Below are positions 1-8,556 of a stretch of DNA of 24,219 nucleotides, piece by piece (position 1 is the stretch's first letter; each line of letters starts with the position of its first letter). The DNA comes from Lachnospiraceae bacterium UBA6403 (GTDB lineage: Bacteria > Bacillota > Clostridia > Lachnospirales > Lachnospiraceae): the NCBI GenBank assembly GCA_002437435.1, contig DJPV01000070.1, positions 64,802 through 89,020 of the forward strand, written 5' to 3'. A program made the translations under genes and the position numbers. The notes under the pieces are model-generated. The model made no database searches. It was not told the origin of the DNA and saw only the letters and a program-made list of their open reading frames with translations.

Positions 1-29
1 TATCGTCCTTCATGCTTATGTGTGTTTAT

Positions 30-98
30 CCGTCAAATAAATAAGCAGCGTTGTCTGTACACAGACACGCTGCTTATTTGCTTGACGGATTTATTTTT
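30..98. terminator. Long hairpin, probable bidirectional terminator next to corA
   Basis: A very strong hairpin: CCGTCAA at 30-36 pairs with TTGACGG at 82-88, AATAAGCAGCG at 40-50 pairs with CGCTGCTTATT at 68-78, and TGTCTG/CAGACA continues the stem up to a tiny loop. On the + strand it is followed by a T-rich run (91-98), so it would stop a gene entering from the left. That run overlaps the corA stop codon. On the - strand it lies directly behind corA but lacks a clean U-tract. Confidence 0.75.
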
Positions 99-1044
99 AC
101 ATCTTGAACATTTTCTTTTTCTTGAGGATTAAGGCAATGATTATACAAATCAGGACAATGATGCCGCATACAATGTAGAAGCCGTAAGGAGTTTCTGCGA
201 GAGGCATCCATTTGCCTGATACATTCATTCCATAGATACCGGATATGATCGTCGGGATTGCCATTACGATTGTAATAGCCGCTAAAAACTTCATGATGTT
301 ATTCAGACGGTTATTAATAATCGTTGTCATCAGTTCCCGCGTACCACTTATGATATCTCGATAGATTCCGGTCATCTCGATAGCCTGCTTATTCTCGACC
401 ATAACATCATCCAGAAGTTCCTGATCCTCCGGATACTGTTTGATACTGCTGTATCTTGCAAGCTTATCTAACACGACTCCATTTGCACGAAGTGAAGTTG
501 CAAAGTATACAAGGTTGGATTCCAACTCATGAAGATCGATCAGATCCGTATCCTCTGTTTCATCCTGGATCCGCTGCTCGATCAGATTTCTTCTGCGATC
601 CATAACTCGCAGATAATACTGATAGGTCATACAGTTTCTATATAATATCTGATACATGAAACGCATCCGCTTCTTTGTACTGAATTCTTTCACTTTTGAC
701 TCGATAAATGCATCCAGAACAGGTGTGTCCTCCGCACATACCGTGATCAGAATATCCTTTACAAGAATGATACCAAGAGGGATAGTTGTATATGCCTCAC
801 GTTCATTTCTCATCTCAATCGATGGAATATCGACAAGGATCAGCGTATAGCCATCTTCAACCTCCACACGTGAACTCTCCTCATCATCCAATGCAGCTCT
901 GACATCTGCCAGATCAATCTCAAAATCTTCTGCGATCAGCTTGGTCTCATCTACTGTAGGCTTCGTCATGCAAACCCACATATTGTCTTCATATTCTGTT
1001 ATCTCTGACAAAATCTTATGATCTGTTCTGTAGAACTTTATCAT
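97..1044 (-). CDS. corA: CorA-family magnesium/divalent cation transporter
   Basis: A 315-residue protein with the CorA plan: a soluble, helix-rich N-terminal domain of about 250 residues, then two C-terminal membrane helices (about 253-270 and 289-308). The signature GMN is at 272-274, directly after the first helix, in YGMNVSGKW. The short loop and the basic tail KKKKMFKM are typical. CorA proteins form pentameric inner-membrane channels for Mg2+ (sometimes Co2+/Ni2+), gated by cytoplasmic Mg2+. The ATG at 1044 is the natural start, although no strong Shine-Dalgarno precedes it (GTGGGTAG is the nearest). A small 7-bp hairpin (1064-1083) lies in the 5' leader. The gene diverges from the methyltransferase gene, with its own promoter. 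The family call is firm; the exact ion is not shown by sequence. Confidence 0.93.
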   Translation of the reverse strand: MIKFYRTDHKILSEITEYEDNMWVCMTKPTVDETKLIAEDFEIDLADVRAALDDEESSRVEVEDGYTLILVDIPSIEMRNEREAYTTIPLGIILVKDILITVCAEDTPVLDAFIESKVKEFSTKKRMRFMYQILYRNCMTYQYYLRVMDRRRNLIEQRIQDETEDTDLIDLHELESNLVYFATSLRANGVVLDKLARYSSIKQYPEDQELLDDVMVENKQAIEMTGIYRDIISGTRELMTTIINNRLNNIMKFLAAITIVMAIPTIISGIYGMNVSGKWMPLAETPYGFYIVCGIIVLICIIIALILKKKKMFKM

Positions 1045-1102
1045 GCCAAACTACCCACTTTCATATATGGTTTCTTCCATATAAGGATTTCTAACCGAAT
1101 TT

Positions 1103-1131
1103 ATATTAACACAAAAGCCATCCATGTTCAA
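1103..1131 (-). promoter_or_regulatory. Predicted sigma-A promoter of corA
   Basis: Read on the - strand: TTGAAC (1126-1131), a 17-base spacer, then TAATAT (1103-1108). It is about 60 bases upstream of the corA ATG. It lies back to back with the promoter of the divergent methyltransferase gene, with 15 bases between the two -35 boxes. Confidence 0.6.
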
Positions 1132-1146
1132 TCCCAAAAGAAACGG

Positions 1147-1175
1147 TTGTTTTTCCTTTCTTAGATGTTTATAAT
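1147..1175 (+). promoter_or_regulatory. Predicted sigma-A promoter of the methyltransferase gene
   Basis: TTGTTT (1147-1152), a 17-base spacer and a consensus TATAAT (1170-1175), 35 bases upstream of the ATG at 1211. The -35 box matches the consensus only in its first half. Confidence 0.6.
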
Positions 1176-1210
1176 GATGGCATTGAGATTTTATGAAATG
1201 AGGTTTTTCT

Positions 1211-1984
1211 ATGAATGCCTATACAAGCTTCGCGCAGGTATACGACGAGCTGATGGACAACATTCCTTATGATGAATGGACATCTTATATCGTCAGTCTG
1301 CTCCATGAATACAATATTACAGATGGACTGGTTACTGAGCTTGGCTGTGGAACCGGAACGATTACGGAAGGGCTTGCAGCCGCAGGCTATGATATGATCG
1401 GTATTGATGTGTCTTCCGATATGTTAGAGATTGCAAATGAGAAAAAGATTGCAGATGGTTTCTCATCCATTATGTATCTGCAGCAGGATATGTGTTCCTT
1501 TGAATTATTTGGAACAGTAAATGCCATCATCTGCGTCTGTGACAGTATCAATTACCTGAAAAATACAGACCAGATCACAACTGTATTTTCTCTTGCCAAT
1601 AATTATCTGGAAGCAGCAGGAATCTTTATCTGTGACTTCAAAACCAGGCACTACTTCCGGGATGTGGTTGCGGATTCTGTGATTGCCGAAGATCGTGATG
1701 ACGTCAGCTTTATCTGGGATAATTACTATGATGAAGAACAGAATATTAACGAACTTGCACTCAGCCTGTTTCTGAAAGAGGAAAGCGACCTGTATCGGAA
1801 AACACAGGAATTTCATTACCAGATCGGACTGACCTGTGAAGAAATGAAGCATTGTGTAGAACAGGCAGGTATGGAACTTCTTGCCATGTATGATGCATTT
1901 ACACACACTCCGGCAACCGATGACAGTGAACGTGTCTACGTGATAGCCAGAGAAAAACACCACGAAGGCAAATTATATATCTGA
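1211..1984 (+). CDS. Class I SAM-dependent methyltransferase
   Basis: A 257-residue protein beginning AYTSFAQVYDELMDNIPYDEW, the usual opening of small Rossmann-fold methyltransferases. The SAM-binding glycine motif VTELGCGTGT is at about 41-50, and the acidic residue that binds the ribose hydroxyls is in IGIDVSSDM (D66). CVCDSINYL at about 110-120 looks like the motif IV strand. The start is supported by a GAGG-type ribosome binding site ahead of 1211. The substrate cannot be read from the sequence. The protein is soluble, with no signal peptide or membrane segment. hslO follows 78 bases later on the same strand, but a possible promoter in the gap means the two may be transcribed separately. 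The fold is certain; the function is unknown. Confidence 0.88.
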   Translation: MNAYTSFAQVYDELMDNIPYDEWTSYIVSLLHEYNITDGLVTELGCGTGTITEGLAAAGYDMIGIDVSSDMLEIANEKKIADGFSSIMYLQQDMCSFELFGTVNAIICVCDSINYLKNTDQITTVFSLANNYLEAAGIFICDFKTRHYFRDVVADSVIAEDRDDVSFIWDNYYDEEQNINELALSLFLKEESDLYRKTQEFHYQIGLTCEEMKHCVEQAGMELLAMYDAFTHTPATDDSERVYVIAREKHHEGKLYI

Positions 1985-2013
1985 TCTCCTGCACATGGCA
2001 ATATTTTACATTA

Positions 2014-2042
2014 TTACAAATATCCATTTACATTATTATATA
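2014..2042 (+). promoter_or_regulatory. Possible promoter of hslO
   Basis: TTACAA (2014-2019), a 17-base spacer and TATATA (2037-2042), 20 bases before the hslO start. The region is AT-rich, so chance matches are likely. Confidence 0.4.
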
Positions 2043-2062
2043 GAAAGAACGAGGAATTACAT

Positions 2063-2938
2063 ATGAGTGATTATATTATCAGAGGTATGGCGGCAGATGG
2101 ACAGGTTCGTTTCTTTGCCGGCACTACAAAGGAAATCGTCGAAACAGCAAGAAGTATCCACAATACAAGCCCGGTTGCCACTGCTGCTCTTGGCCGTCTG
2201 CTGACTGCAGGGGCATTGATGGGTGCCGCATGTAAGAATGACTCCGATCTGCTGACGCTCCAGATTCAGTGCAGCGGCCCGATCGGCGGACTGACAGTAA
2301 CTGCCGACGCACACTGCAATGTTAAAGGCTATGTCAACAACCCGAATGTCATCCTACATGCAAATGATAAGGGAAAACTGGATGTTGCCAAAGCTCTTGA
2401 TATGGGTGTTCTCTCCGTGATCAAGGACATCGGTTTAAAAGAGCCTTATATCGGCCAGACCCAGCTTGTATCCGGTGAGATTGCCGAAGATCTGACATAT
2501 TATTTTGCAACTTCAGAACAGATTCCAACTTCTGTTGCATTAGGTGTTCTGATGGAAAAGAACAACACCGTAAAACAGGCAGGCGGTTTTATTATCCAGC
2601 TTATGCCATTTGCAACCGAAGAACTGATCTCCGATCTGGAAAAACGTCTGGGTGAATTCACATCTATTACTGCCCTTCTTGATCAGGGTAAGGAACCGCT
2701 TGATATCGTGAAGCAGATCTTTGAAGACTATAACGTGGAAGTTACAGATACCATTCCTACGAAATGGCATTGCAATTGCAGCAAGGAGCGTTTCTCCCAG
2801 GCTGTTATCAGTCTCGGCAAAAAGGAAATTGCAAATCTGCTCGCAGATAACAAGCCGGTCGAGGTAAACTGCCAGTTCTGTAATTCCTCTTACACCTTCT
2901 CACCGGAGGAACTGGAAAATATGTTACTTGGCAAATAA
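2063..2938 (+). CDS. hslO: Hsp33 redox-activated molecular chaperone
   Basis: A 291-residue protein, the normal Hsp33 length. It opens with SDYIIRGMAADGQVRFFAG, typical of the N-terminal substrate-binding domain. The C-terminal redox switch is intact: CNC (C237 and C239) and CQFC (C270 and C273) form the four-cysteine zinc site of the family. In known Hsp33 these cysteines release zinc and form disulfides under oxidative stress, turning the cytoplasmic protein into an ATP-independent holdase. The ATG at 2063 follows AACGAGG at good spacing. The next gene, typA, starts about 370 bases later; the gap holds a terminator-like stem with a structured element nested in it and the typA promoter. The assignment is firm. 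Confidence 0.96.
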   Translation: MSDYIIRGMAADGQVRFFAGTTKEIVETARSIHNTSPVATAALGRLLTAGALMGAACKNDSDLLTLQIQCSGPIGGLTVTADAHCNVKGYVNNPNVILHANDKGKLDVAKALDMGVLSVIKDIGLKEPYIGQTQLVSGEIAEDLTYYFATSEQIPTSVALGVLMEKNNTVKQAGGFIIQLMPFATEELISDLEKRLGEFTSITALLDQGKEPLDIVKQIFEDYNVEVTDTIPTKWHCNCSKERFSQAVISLGKKEIANLLADNKPVEVNCQFCNSSYTFSPEELENMLLGK

Positions 2939-2981
2939 AACTGAAGACGCTGATCTGTTTCGATGCGAATCTTTATCTGAC

Positions 2982-3160
2982 AAAAGAGTTTATCGGCAAT
3001 GTGAACATGTATACTATTATGAAGCAAGCCTTTTTCAACGCCGGTTCTTAGTGAGTCGCCATAGGCGAAGAACTTAGTACCGTTGCGTTGAAATAGAGTG
3101 CAAACGTCTTGCGTAATAATAGGTATACTGTTCCATCACGGATAAACTCTTTTACTATTT
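2982..3160 (+). terminator. Terminator-like stem of hslO, with a ~120-nt element in its loop
   Basis: AAAAGAGTTTATC (2982-2994) and GATAAACTCTTTT (3141-3153) are perfect 13-bp inverted arms, followed by an AT-rich stretch ending in TTTTTG. This looks like an intrinsic terminator whose loop has been expanded by 146 bases. Inside, further short complementary blocks (ATG/CAT, GAACA/TGTTC) connect the outer stem to the terminal helix of the nested element, so the whole can form one extended hairpin. Between here and the typA promoter (about 3160-3225) I see nothing else. Confidence 0.6.
3009..3128 (+). ncRNA. Candidate structured RNA or repeat element, copy A
   Basis: Copy A of a two-copy element. 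The terminal helix is built from GTATAC/GTATAC, TATTAT/ATAATA and GCAAG/CTTGC. Inside is a second helix TTTCAACGC/GCGTTGAAA that leads to CGGT-CT/AG-ACCG, AGT/ACT, a GAG opposite AGA internal loop, and a TCGCC-ATA-GGCGA tip. A small hairpin GA(G)TG-CAAA-CG-TC lies on the 3' side, so the fold is a three-way junction. Copy B at 10805-10926 keeps every helix with different bases in several. There is no ORF in it. It could be a regulatory RNA domain in the hslO 3' untranslated region, or a MITE-like mobile element. I do not recognise it as a named family. Confidence 0.6.
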
Positions 3161-3225
3161 ACATTTTTGTACAGTTCGGCGCATTTTATCGGATATTTTG
3201 GTGCAATTTTCGGCTATCATTTCCA

Positions 3226-3254
3226 TTGAAATGCTTTTTTTCGTATGCTAGAAT
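3226..3254 (+). promoter_or_regulatory. Predicted sigma-A promoter of typA
   Basis: TTGAAA (3226-3231), a 17-base spacer and TAGAAT (3249-3254), about 50 bases ahead of the typA ATG. Confidence 0.6.
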
Positions 3255-3307
3255 GGTAAACGTTGTATTGTAAGTAATTTTAATATCATAAAGAAAGAGT
3301 GAAAAAA

Positions 3308-5146
3308 ATGAAGATTACCAGAGATGATATCAGAAATGTTGCGATTATCGCCCATGTTGACCATGGTAAAACAACATTAGTGGATGAACTTTTGAAGCAG
3401 AGTGGTGTATTCCGTGATAATCAGGAAGTCGCCGAACGTGTCATGGACTCAAATGATATTGAGCGTGAACGTGGTATCACTATCCTTTCCAAAAACACTG
3501 CTGTCCGTTATGGTAAGACAAAGATCAACATTATCGACACTCCGGGACATGCCGATTTCGGTGGCGAAGTAGAACGTGTCCTGAAGATGGTAAATGGTGT
3601 TATTCTTGTTGTTGATGCTTTCGAAGGTGCTATGCCTCAGACCAAATTCGTTCTGAAGAAAGCACTGGAGCTGAACCTCAGTGTTATTGTATGTGTAAAC
3701 AAATGTGACCGTCCCGAGGCTCGTCCAAAAGAAGTTGTTGATGAAGTTCTTGAGCTTCTGATCGAACTGGATGCAAATGAAGATCAGCTTGACTGTCCAT
3801 TTGTATTTGCATCCGCAAAGACAGGTGTTGCTTCTCTTGATCCAGATGAACCGGGTACAGATATGAAGCCACTGTTTGATACCATCGTTGATTATATCCC
3901 TGCTCCTACCGGTGACCCGGATGCAGGTACACAGGTTCTGATCAGTACGATCGACTACAATGAATATGTAGGCCGTATCGGTGTTGGTAAAGTCGATAAC
4001 GGTAAGGTTGTTGTAAACGAGCCTGTCGTTATTGTAAATGAACATGACCCTGACAGAATGTTAAAAGTTAAGATCGGTAAACTCTACGTTTACGAAGGTC
4101 TGAACAAGGTAGAAGTAAATGAAGCAGATATCGGATCGATCGTAGCCATCTCCGGCATTGCAGATGTCAACATTGGTGATACGATCTGTTCTCCTGAAAA
4201 TCCGGAACCAATCCCATTCCAGAAGATCTCAGAGCCGACCATTTCCATGACATTCATGGTAAATGACTCTCCTTTCGCCGGTAAGGAAGGAAAGTTCGTA
4301 ACTTCCAGACATTTACGTGACAGACTGTTCCGTGAGTTAAATACGGATGTCAGCCTTCGTGTAGAAGAAACAGACACAACAGAAGCATTCAAAGTTTCCG
4401 GTCGTGGTGAGCTTCATTTATCTGTTTTGATTGAAAACATGAGACGTGAAGGATATGAATTTGCAGTCAGCAAAGCAGAAGTTATCTACAAGACAGATGA
4501 ACGCGGCAAGAAACTGGAACCATTTGAGATCGCATACATCGATGTTCCAGACGAGTTTACCGGAACAGTTATTAATATGTTAAATTCAAGAAAAGGTGAA
4601 CTTCAGGGTATGGCTCCTACCGGAAACGGTACAACCAGACTGGAATTCCTTGTGCCTTCCCGTGGACTGATCGGTTTCCGTGGTGACTTCATGACCGCTA
4701 CAAAGGGAAATGGTGTTATCAATACGATCTTTGATGAATATCTTCCATACAAAGGTGATATGAACTATCGTTCACAGGGTTCTCTGATCGCATATGAAAC
4801 CGGTACTTCTATCACTTACGGTCTGTTCAATGCACAGGAAAGAGGTACTCTGTTCATCGGACCTGGTGAACCTGTATATGCCGGAATGGTTATTGGTGAA
4901 AATGGCCGTACCGATGATATCGAAGTAAATGTCTGCAAGAAGAAACAGTTGACCAACACCCGTTCTTCCGGTGCTGATGATGCATTAAAGCTGACACCTC
5001 CTAAGGTACTCAGTCTGGAACAGGCACTTGACTTCATTGATACCGATGAACTTCTTGAGATCACTCCTAAGAGTTTCCGTATCCGTAAGAAGATCCTTGA
5101 TCCTACACTTCGTTTCCGTGCAAAGAGAGATGCCGGAAATAAATAA
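3308..5146 (+). CDS. typA: Ribosome-associated translational GTPase TypA/BipA
   Basis: A 612-residue GTPase of the EF-G/LepA superfamily. All G motifs are visible: AHVDHGKTT (G1), RGITI (G2), [16 protein letters not shown] (G3), NKCD (G4) and SAKTG (G5). Beta-barrel and EF-G-like domains follow, then the BipA-type C-terminal domain containing [12 protein letters not shown] and [14 protein letters not shown]. BipA binds ribosomes and assists large-subunit assembly and stress or cold adaptation. I place the start at ATG 3308, with AAAGAG eight bases upstream; a GTG at 3299 would add only three residues and has a poorer ribosome binding site. The gene stands alone behind its own promoter, and a strong hairpin follows it. 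Confidence 0.97.
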   Translation: MKITRDDIRNVAIIAHVDHGKTTLVDELLKQSGVFRDNQEVAERVMDSNDIERERGITILSKNTAVRYGKTKINIIDTPGHADFGGEVERVLKMVNGVILVVDAFEGAMPQTKFVLKKALELNLSVIVCVNKCDRPEARPKEVVDEVLELLIELDANEDQLDCPFVFASAKTGVASLDPDEPGTDMKPLFDTIVDYIPAPTGDPDAGTQVLISTIDYNEYVGRIGVGKVDNGKVVVNEPVVIVNEHDPDRMLKVKIGKLYVYEGLNKVEVNEADIGSIVAISGIADVNIGDTICSPENPEPIPFQKISEPTISMTFMVNDSPFAGKEGKFVTSRHLRDRLFRELNTDVSLRVEETDTTEAFKVSGRGELHLSVLIENMRREGYEFAVSKAEVIYKTDERGKKLEPFEIAYIDVPDEFTGTVINMLNSRKGELQGMAPTGNGTTRLEFLVPSRGLIGFRGDFMTATKGNGVINTIFDEYLPYKGDMNYRSQGSLIAYETGTSITYGLFNAQERGTLFIGPGEPVYAGMVIGENGRTDDIEVNVCKKKQLTNTRSSGADDALKLTPPKVLSLEQALDFIDTDELLEITPKSFRIRKKILDPTLRFRAKRDAGNK

Positions 5147-5174
5147 GGATTAAATATCATAACTTATAAACAGC

Positions 5175-5210
5175 AAGACCGCAGGCAGCTTAATCGCTGC
5201 TTGCGGTCTT
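5175..5210 (+). terminator. Terminator hairpin of typA
   Basis: AAGACCGCA-g-GCAGC (5175-5189) pairs with GCTGC-t-TGCGGTCTT (5196-5210) around a 6-base loop: 15 bp including one G-T pair. The following T-tract is short (TTATTT). It may also work in reverse for the convergent operon. Confidence 0.75.
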
Positions 5211-5223
5211 ATTTGCAGGATAA

Positions 5224-5250
5224 TAAGAAAAGCCTCAGAAGCTTTTCTTA
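5224..5250 (-). terminator. Terminator hairpin of the aspS operon
   Basis: TAAGAAAAGC (5224-5233) and GCTTTTCTTA (5241-5250) are perfect 10-bp arms around a 7-base loop, just behind the radical SAM gene. On the - strand the stem ends in a T-rich segment that continues TTATTATCC. Confidence 0.65.
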
Positions 5251-5260
5251 TCTTGATCTC

Positions 5261-5863
5261 TTAATCCTCCCAAGGGCGGATTCTGTATTTTGCACCGATC
5301 GTATCACAGATCTTCCGGCATTCTGCCTCTTCCTCTTTTGTGATCGTGGTATCTACGGTTGACATGACTACATTTGGAACATACTTCGTACAGCTTCTTG
5401 CGAAATCAAGCATCGCATCAAAAGATTTGTCTCCGAACTTACTTCTGACCAGTTCATGATACCGGTCTGCATTCGGTGTATTCAAGCTGATCGATACCGT
5501 ATCGATCAAACCTTCCATCTCCGGTGTGATATCCCTGCCATTTACAAGATTTCCCAGTCCATTTGTATTCAGACGTATCGGCATATGATAAGTCTCCTTT
5601 ACAAATGCTGCTACCTTCTTCAGCACTTCAAAGGCTTCCGTTGGTTCACCGAACCCGCAGAATACAACCTCATCATACTGGCTCATATCGAATTTGGAAA
5701 ATTCAGCAATTACTTCCTCTGCTGATGGTTCCCGCTCTAACCACAGGCTCTTTGATTCACCAACATGATCCATATTCTGTCTGAGACAGAACGTACATGC
5801 ACACGGACATCTATTTGTCAGATTTACATACAGATTATTATGAACTTTATATAATATCTCCAT
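5261..5863 (-). CDS. Radical SAM protein (TatD-associated type)
   Basis: A 200-residue radical SAM enzyme. The iron-sulfur motif CxxxCxxC is near the N-terminus (C19, C23, C26 in NRCPCACTFCLRQN), and FCGFGEPTE at about 68-76 is the SAM-binding GGEPT-like motif. It ends early with IRPWED, which matches my memory of the short family called TatD family-associated radical SAM proteins; no tatD gene is in this window. The start is the ATG at 5863, preceded by a perfect AGGAGG (5873-5878). A longer reading frame to 5923 would overlap the upstream kinase gene and has no such site. It begins 16 bases after the kinase stop, so it is the last gene of the aspS operon. The substrate is unknown. Confidence 0.85.
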   Translation of the reverse strand: MEILYKVHNNLYVNLTNRCPCACTFCLRQNMDHVGESKSLWLEREPSAEEVIAEFSKFDMSQYDEVVFCGFGEPTEAFEVLKKVAAFVKETYHMPIRLNTNGLGNLVNGRDITPEMEGLIDTVSISLNTPNADRYHELVRSKFGDKSFDAMLDFARSCTKYVPNVVMSTVDTTITKEEEAECRKICDTIGAKYRIRPWED

Positions 5864-5879
5864 TCTGCTTCGCCTCCTG

Positions 5880-6722
5880 TTATCTGGCAAGCTTGTACAG
5901 ACATTCCTCAAAACACACCCCATCGGTCAACGGGAGCTCCATCTCAACGGAACGTTTTATACATTCTTTAATAAATACACTTGCCTTCTTAACTGATTCT
6001 GTAAAATCTACATTATTTACGGCATCTGCCGCAAGGATCGCTGAAAAGACATCTCCGGTACCGGAGCGCGACTCTCCGATCTTCTTTGTCTTAACAACGG
6101 TTACTTTTCCATCTTCATAGCAGAAGTTAGCAAGGAAGCTTCCCTGCCTGATTCCTGTTATCACAACTTTTGCCTGTCTGCTCTCTGACTGAGCCACCAG
6201 CTTCTCCGCCATAGCTTTCAGTTCTTCCATATGCCAGTCATCCTTATATGGTGTATCCGTCAGAACACATGCCTCTGTGGTATTTGGAGTAAGGATATCA
6301 GCAAACCGTACCAGCTTTTTCATCTGCTGGCACAGTTCGTCTGTATAGGTCGGATATGGCTTGCCATAGTCACCCATTACCGGATCTACGATCACCTTTG
6401 TCTCCGGTCTTTTAAAATCTGTAAGGAACTGTCCTACTATACTGATCTGTTCACTCGATCCAAGGAATCCGGTACAGATACCGGAAAACTGCAGATCCAG
6501 CTTCTTCCATTCATCGATATACCTCTGCATATGCTCTGTAAAATCTTCATAATAGAAGCTGTCAAATCCCGTATGGTTGGAAAATATCGATGTTGGAACC
6601 GGGCAGCACTGAACCTTCATTACAGATATGATCGGCATTGCTACTGCTACAGAACATCTTCCAAATCCTGAATAATCATTTATAACTGCTATCTTTTTCT
6701 GGTTATTATGGGAACCCTGCAT
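5880..6722 (-). CDS. pdxY: Pyridoxamine/pyridoxal kinase-like (PdxY family)
   Basis: A 280-residue ribokinase-fold protein. IAVINDYSGFGRCSVAVAMPI at about 11-31 is the family opening, VDPVMGD at 112-118 is the phosphate and Mg2+ loop, and GTGDVFSA at 221-228 carries the catalytic base (D224) and anion hole. Enzymes of this family phosphorylate pyridoxal or pyridoxamine with ATP, salvaging vitamin B6 to pyridoxal phosphate in the cytoplasm. The ATG at 6722 follows AGAGAGG. It begins 34 bases after the aspS stop with no terminator between, so it is probably cotranscribed with aspS. The relation to tRNA charging is not obvious. The exact vitamer preference is not readable from sequence. Confidence 0.88.
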   Translation of the reverse strand: MQGSHNNQKKIAVINDYSGFGRCSVAVAMPIISVMKVQCCPVPTSIFSNHTGFDSFYYEDFTEHMQRYIDEWKKLDLQFSGICTGFLGSSEQISIVGQFLTDFKRPETKVIVDPVMGDYGKPYPTYTDELCQQMKKLVRFADILTPNTTEACVLTDTPYKDDWHMEELKAMAEKLVAQSESRQAKVVITGIRQGSFLANFCYEDGKVTVVKTKKIGESRSGTGDVFSAILAADAVNNVDFTESVKKASVFIKECIKRSVEMELPLTDGVCFEECLYKLAR

Positions 6723-6756
6723 GTCTCATATACCTCTCTGAGTATAAAATCCTGTC

Positions 6757-8517
6757 TTACTGTCTTACCTTGATGTGAACCTCACGGAGCTGCTGCTCTG
6801 TAACCTCACCAGGAGCACCACACATCAGATCCTGTGCATTTCCGTTCATAGGGAATGGAATGATCTCACGGATATTATCTTCATTACGAAGGAGCATAAT
6901 CATACGGTCAACACCAGGCGCCATACCTGCATGTGGTGGTGCACCGAACTGGAATGCATTATAAAGTGCTCCAAACTTTGTCTTCAGATCTTCTTCTGTG
7001 TATCCTGCGATCTCAAATGCCTTTACCATGATCTGCATATCGTGATTTCTGACAGCACCGGATGAAAGCTCGATACCATTACATACGATATCATACTGAT
7101 ATGCGAGAACATCTAATGGATCTTTCTCATTTAAGGCCTCCAGACCACCCTGTGGCATGGAGAACGGATTATGTGTAAAGATGATCTTCTTTGTTTCCTT
7201 ATCATACTCGTACATAGGGAAATCATTGATATAACAGAATCTGTATGCATTTTTCTCGATCATATCAAGTCTTGCACCGATCTCATTACGAAGCTGTCCT
7301 GCAAAGGAAGCTGCCAGTTCTTCTACATCAGCAATAAAGAAGATAGTATCTCCTGCTTTCAGATTTGCAAGTTCTGCGATCTCACTCTTCATATCATCCG
7401 GAATGAACTTATCGATCGGTCCCTTATATGTCATATCATCCAGAACTTCCAGATATCCAAGGCCGCCCATACCGATAGACTGAGCATACTTTAAGAGTTT
7501 CTCATGCTGTCCCTTTGACAGTTTCTTCGGTACATTGATCGCACGTACAGTCTTGCCGTGGAATGGCTTAAATGTACATCTCTGGAAGAAATCTGTCAGG
7601 TCGATGATACGAAGCGGATTGCGAAGATCCGGCTTATCTGTACCAAACTCTAACATTGCCTGCTTATAGCTGATGATCGGATAAGGAGCCTGTGTTACAA
7701 CAGATCCCTCCGGTGCGAATTTCTCAAATGTTGCTGAGAGGACTTCCTCTCCTACTTTAAATACATCTTCCTGTGTAGCAAAGCTCATCTCAAAATCGAG
7801 CTGATAGAACTCACCCGGTGAACGGTCTGCTCTTGCATCCTCATCACGGAAACATGGTGCGATCTGGAAATATTTGTCAAATCCTGCAACCATCAGAAGC
7901 TGCTTGTACTGCTGTGGTGCCTGTGGCAAAGCATAGAACTTGCCTTTGAATTTTCTGGATGGAACAATATAGTCTCTTGCACCTTCTGGTGATGAAGCAC
8001 ACAGAATCGGTGTCTGGATCTCTAAGAATCCCATCTCTGTCATCTTCTGGCGAAGGAAGCTGATCACCTGTGAACGGAAGATCATGTTGTCTTTTACCTT
8101 TTTATTTCTAAGATCCAGATATCTGTATTTGAGTCGGACATCCTCTCTTGTCTCCTTGGATGTCATGATCTCAAATGGAACCTGCTTGTATACTCTTCCA
8201 AGCACTTCTACGGAATGTGCCTCGAGTTCGATCGTTCCTGTCGGGATCTTTGGATTGTATGTCTCCTCATCTCTGTGTTCGATCACACCTGAAATGGATA
8301 CACAATCCTCTTTTGTAAGTCCATCTAATAATGAAGTGTCTCTCATAACTACCTGAAGTACACCATACATATCTCTCAGATCGATGAAAGATACACCACC
8401 ATGGTCACGGATGTTCTCAATCCATCCTGCCACTTTCAGCTCTGCGCCAACGTCGCCTTCGCTGATCTCATTTAAGGTTCTGTTACGATAAATGTTTGAA
8501 ATGGTCATTGTCTGCAT
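6757..8517 (-). CDS. aspS: Aspartyl-tRNA synthetase (probably non-discriminating)
   Basis: A 586-residue bacterial-type AspRS: an N-terminal OB-fold anticodon domain (about 20-110), a class IIb catalytic core with the motif 2 region FRDEDARADRSPGEFYQLDFE, the bacterial GAD insertion (about 300-410), and motif 3 GMAPGVDRMIMLL. The anticodon domain reads GWIENIRDHGG, with His39 where strictly Asp-specific enzymes such as that of E. coli carry Leu. A His here is linked in the literature to non-discriminating AspRS, which also makes Asp-tRNA(Asn) for later amidation by GatCAB. The first ATG (8517) is very close to AAGGAG; the second, three codons on, is about equally possible. The gene is controlled by a T-box leader and heads an operon with the kinase and radical SAM genes. 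Confidence 0.97.
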   Translation of the reverse strand: MQTMTISNIYRNRTLNEISEGDVGAELKVAGWIENIRDHGGVSFIDLRDMYGVLQVVMRDTSLLDGLTKEDCVSISGVIEHRDEETYNPKIPTGTIELEAHSVEVLGRVYKQVPFEIMTSKETREDVRLKYRYLDLRNKKVKDNMIFRSQVISFLRQKMTEMGFLEIQTPILCASSPEGARDYIVPSRKFKGKFYALPQAPQQYKQLLMVAGFDKYFQIAPCFRDEDARADRSPGEFYQLDFEMSFATQEDVFKVGEEVLSATFEKFAPEGSVVTQAPYPIISYKQAMLEFGTDKPDLRNPLRIIDLTDFFQRCTFKPFHGKTVRAINVPKKLSKGQHEKLLKYAQSIGMGGLGYLEVLDDMTYKGPIDKFIPDDMKSEIAELANLKAGDTIFFIADVEELAASFAGQLRNEIGARLDMIEKNAYRFCYINDFPMYEYDKETKKIIFTHNPFSMPQGGLEALNEKDPLDVLAYQYDIVCNGIELSSGAVRNHDMQIMVKAFEIAGYTEEDLKTKFGALYNAFQFGAPPHAGMAPGVDRMIMLLRNEDNIREIIPFPMNGNAQDLMCGAPGEVTEQQLREVHIKVRQ

Positions 8518-8556
8518 TATCTCCTTTATCTGATTTTTTTATTTCACAGGCTGCAT

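Noticed and set aside
3299..3307. GTG at 3299 as the typA start
   Set aside because: It adds three residues and has a weaker ribosome binding site than ATG 3308.
3449..4045. A 198-codon frame antisense to typA
   Set aside because: Shadow of typA coding sequence; no start signal or domain.
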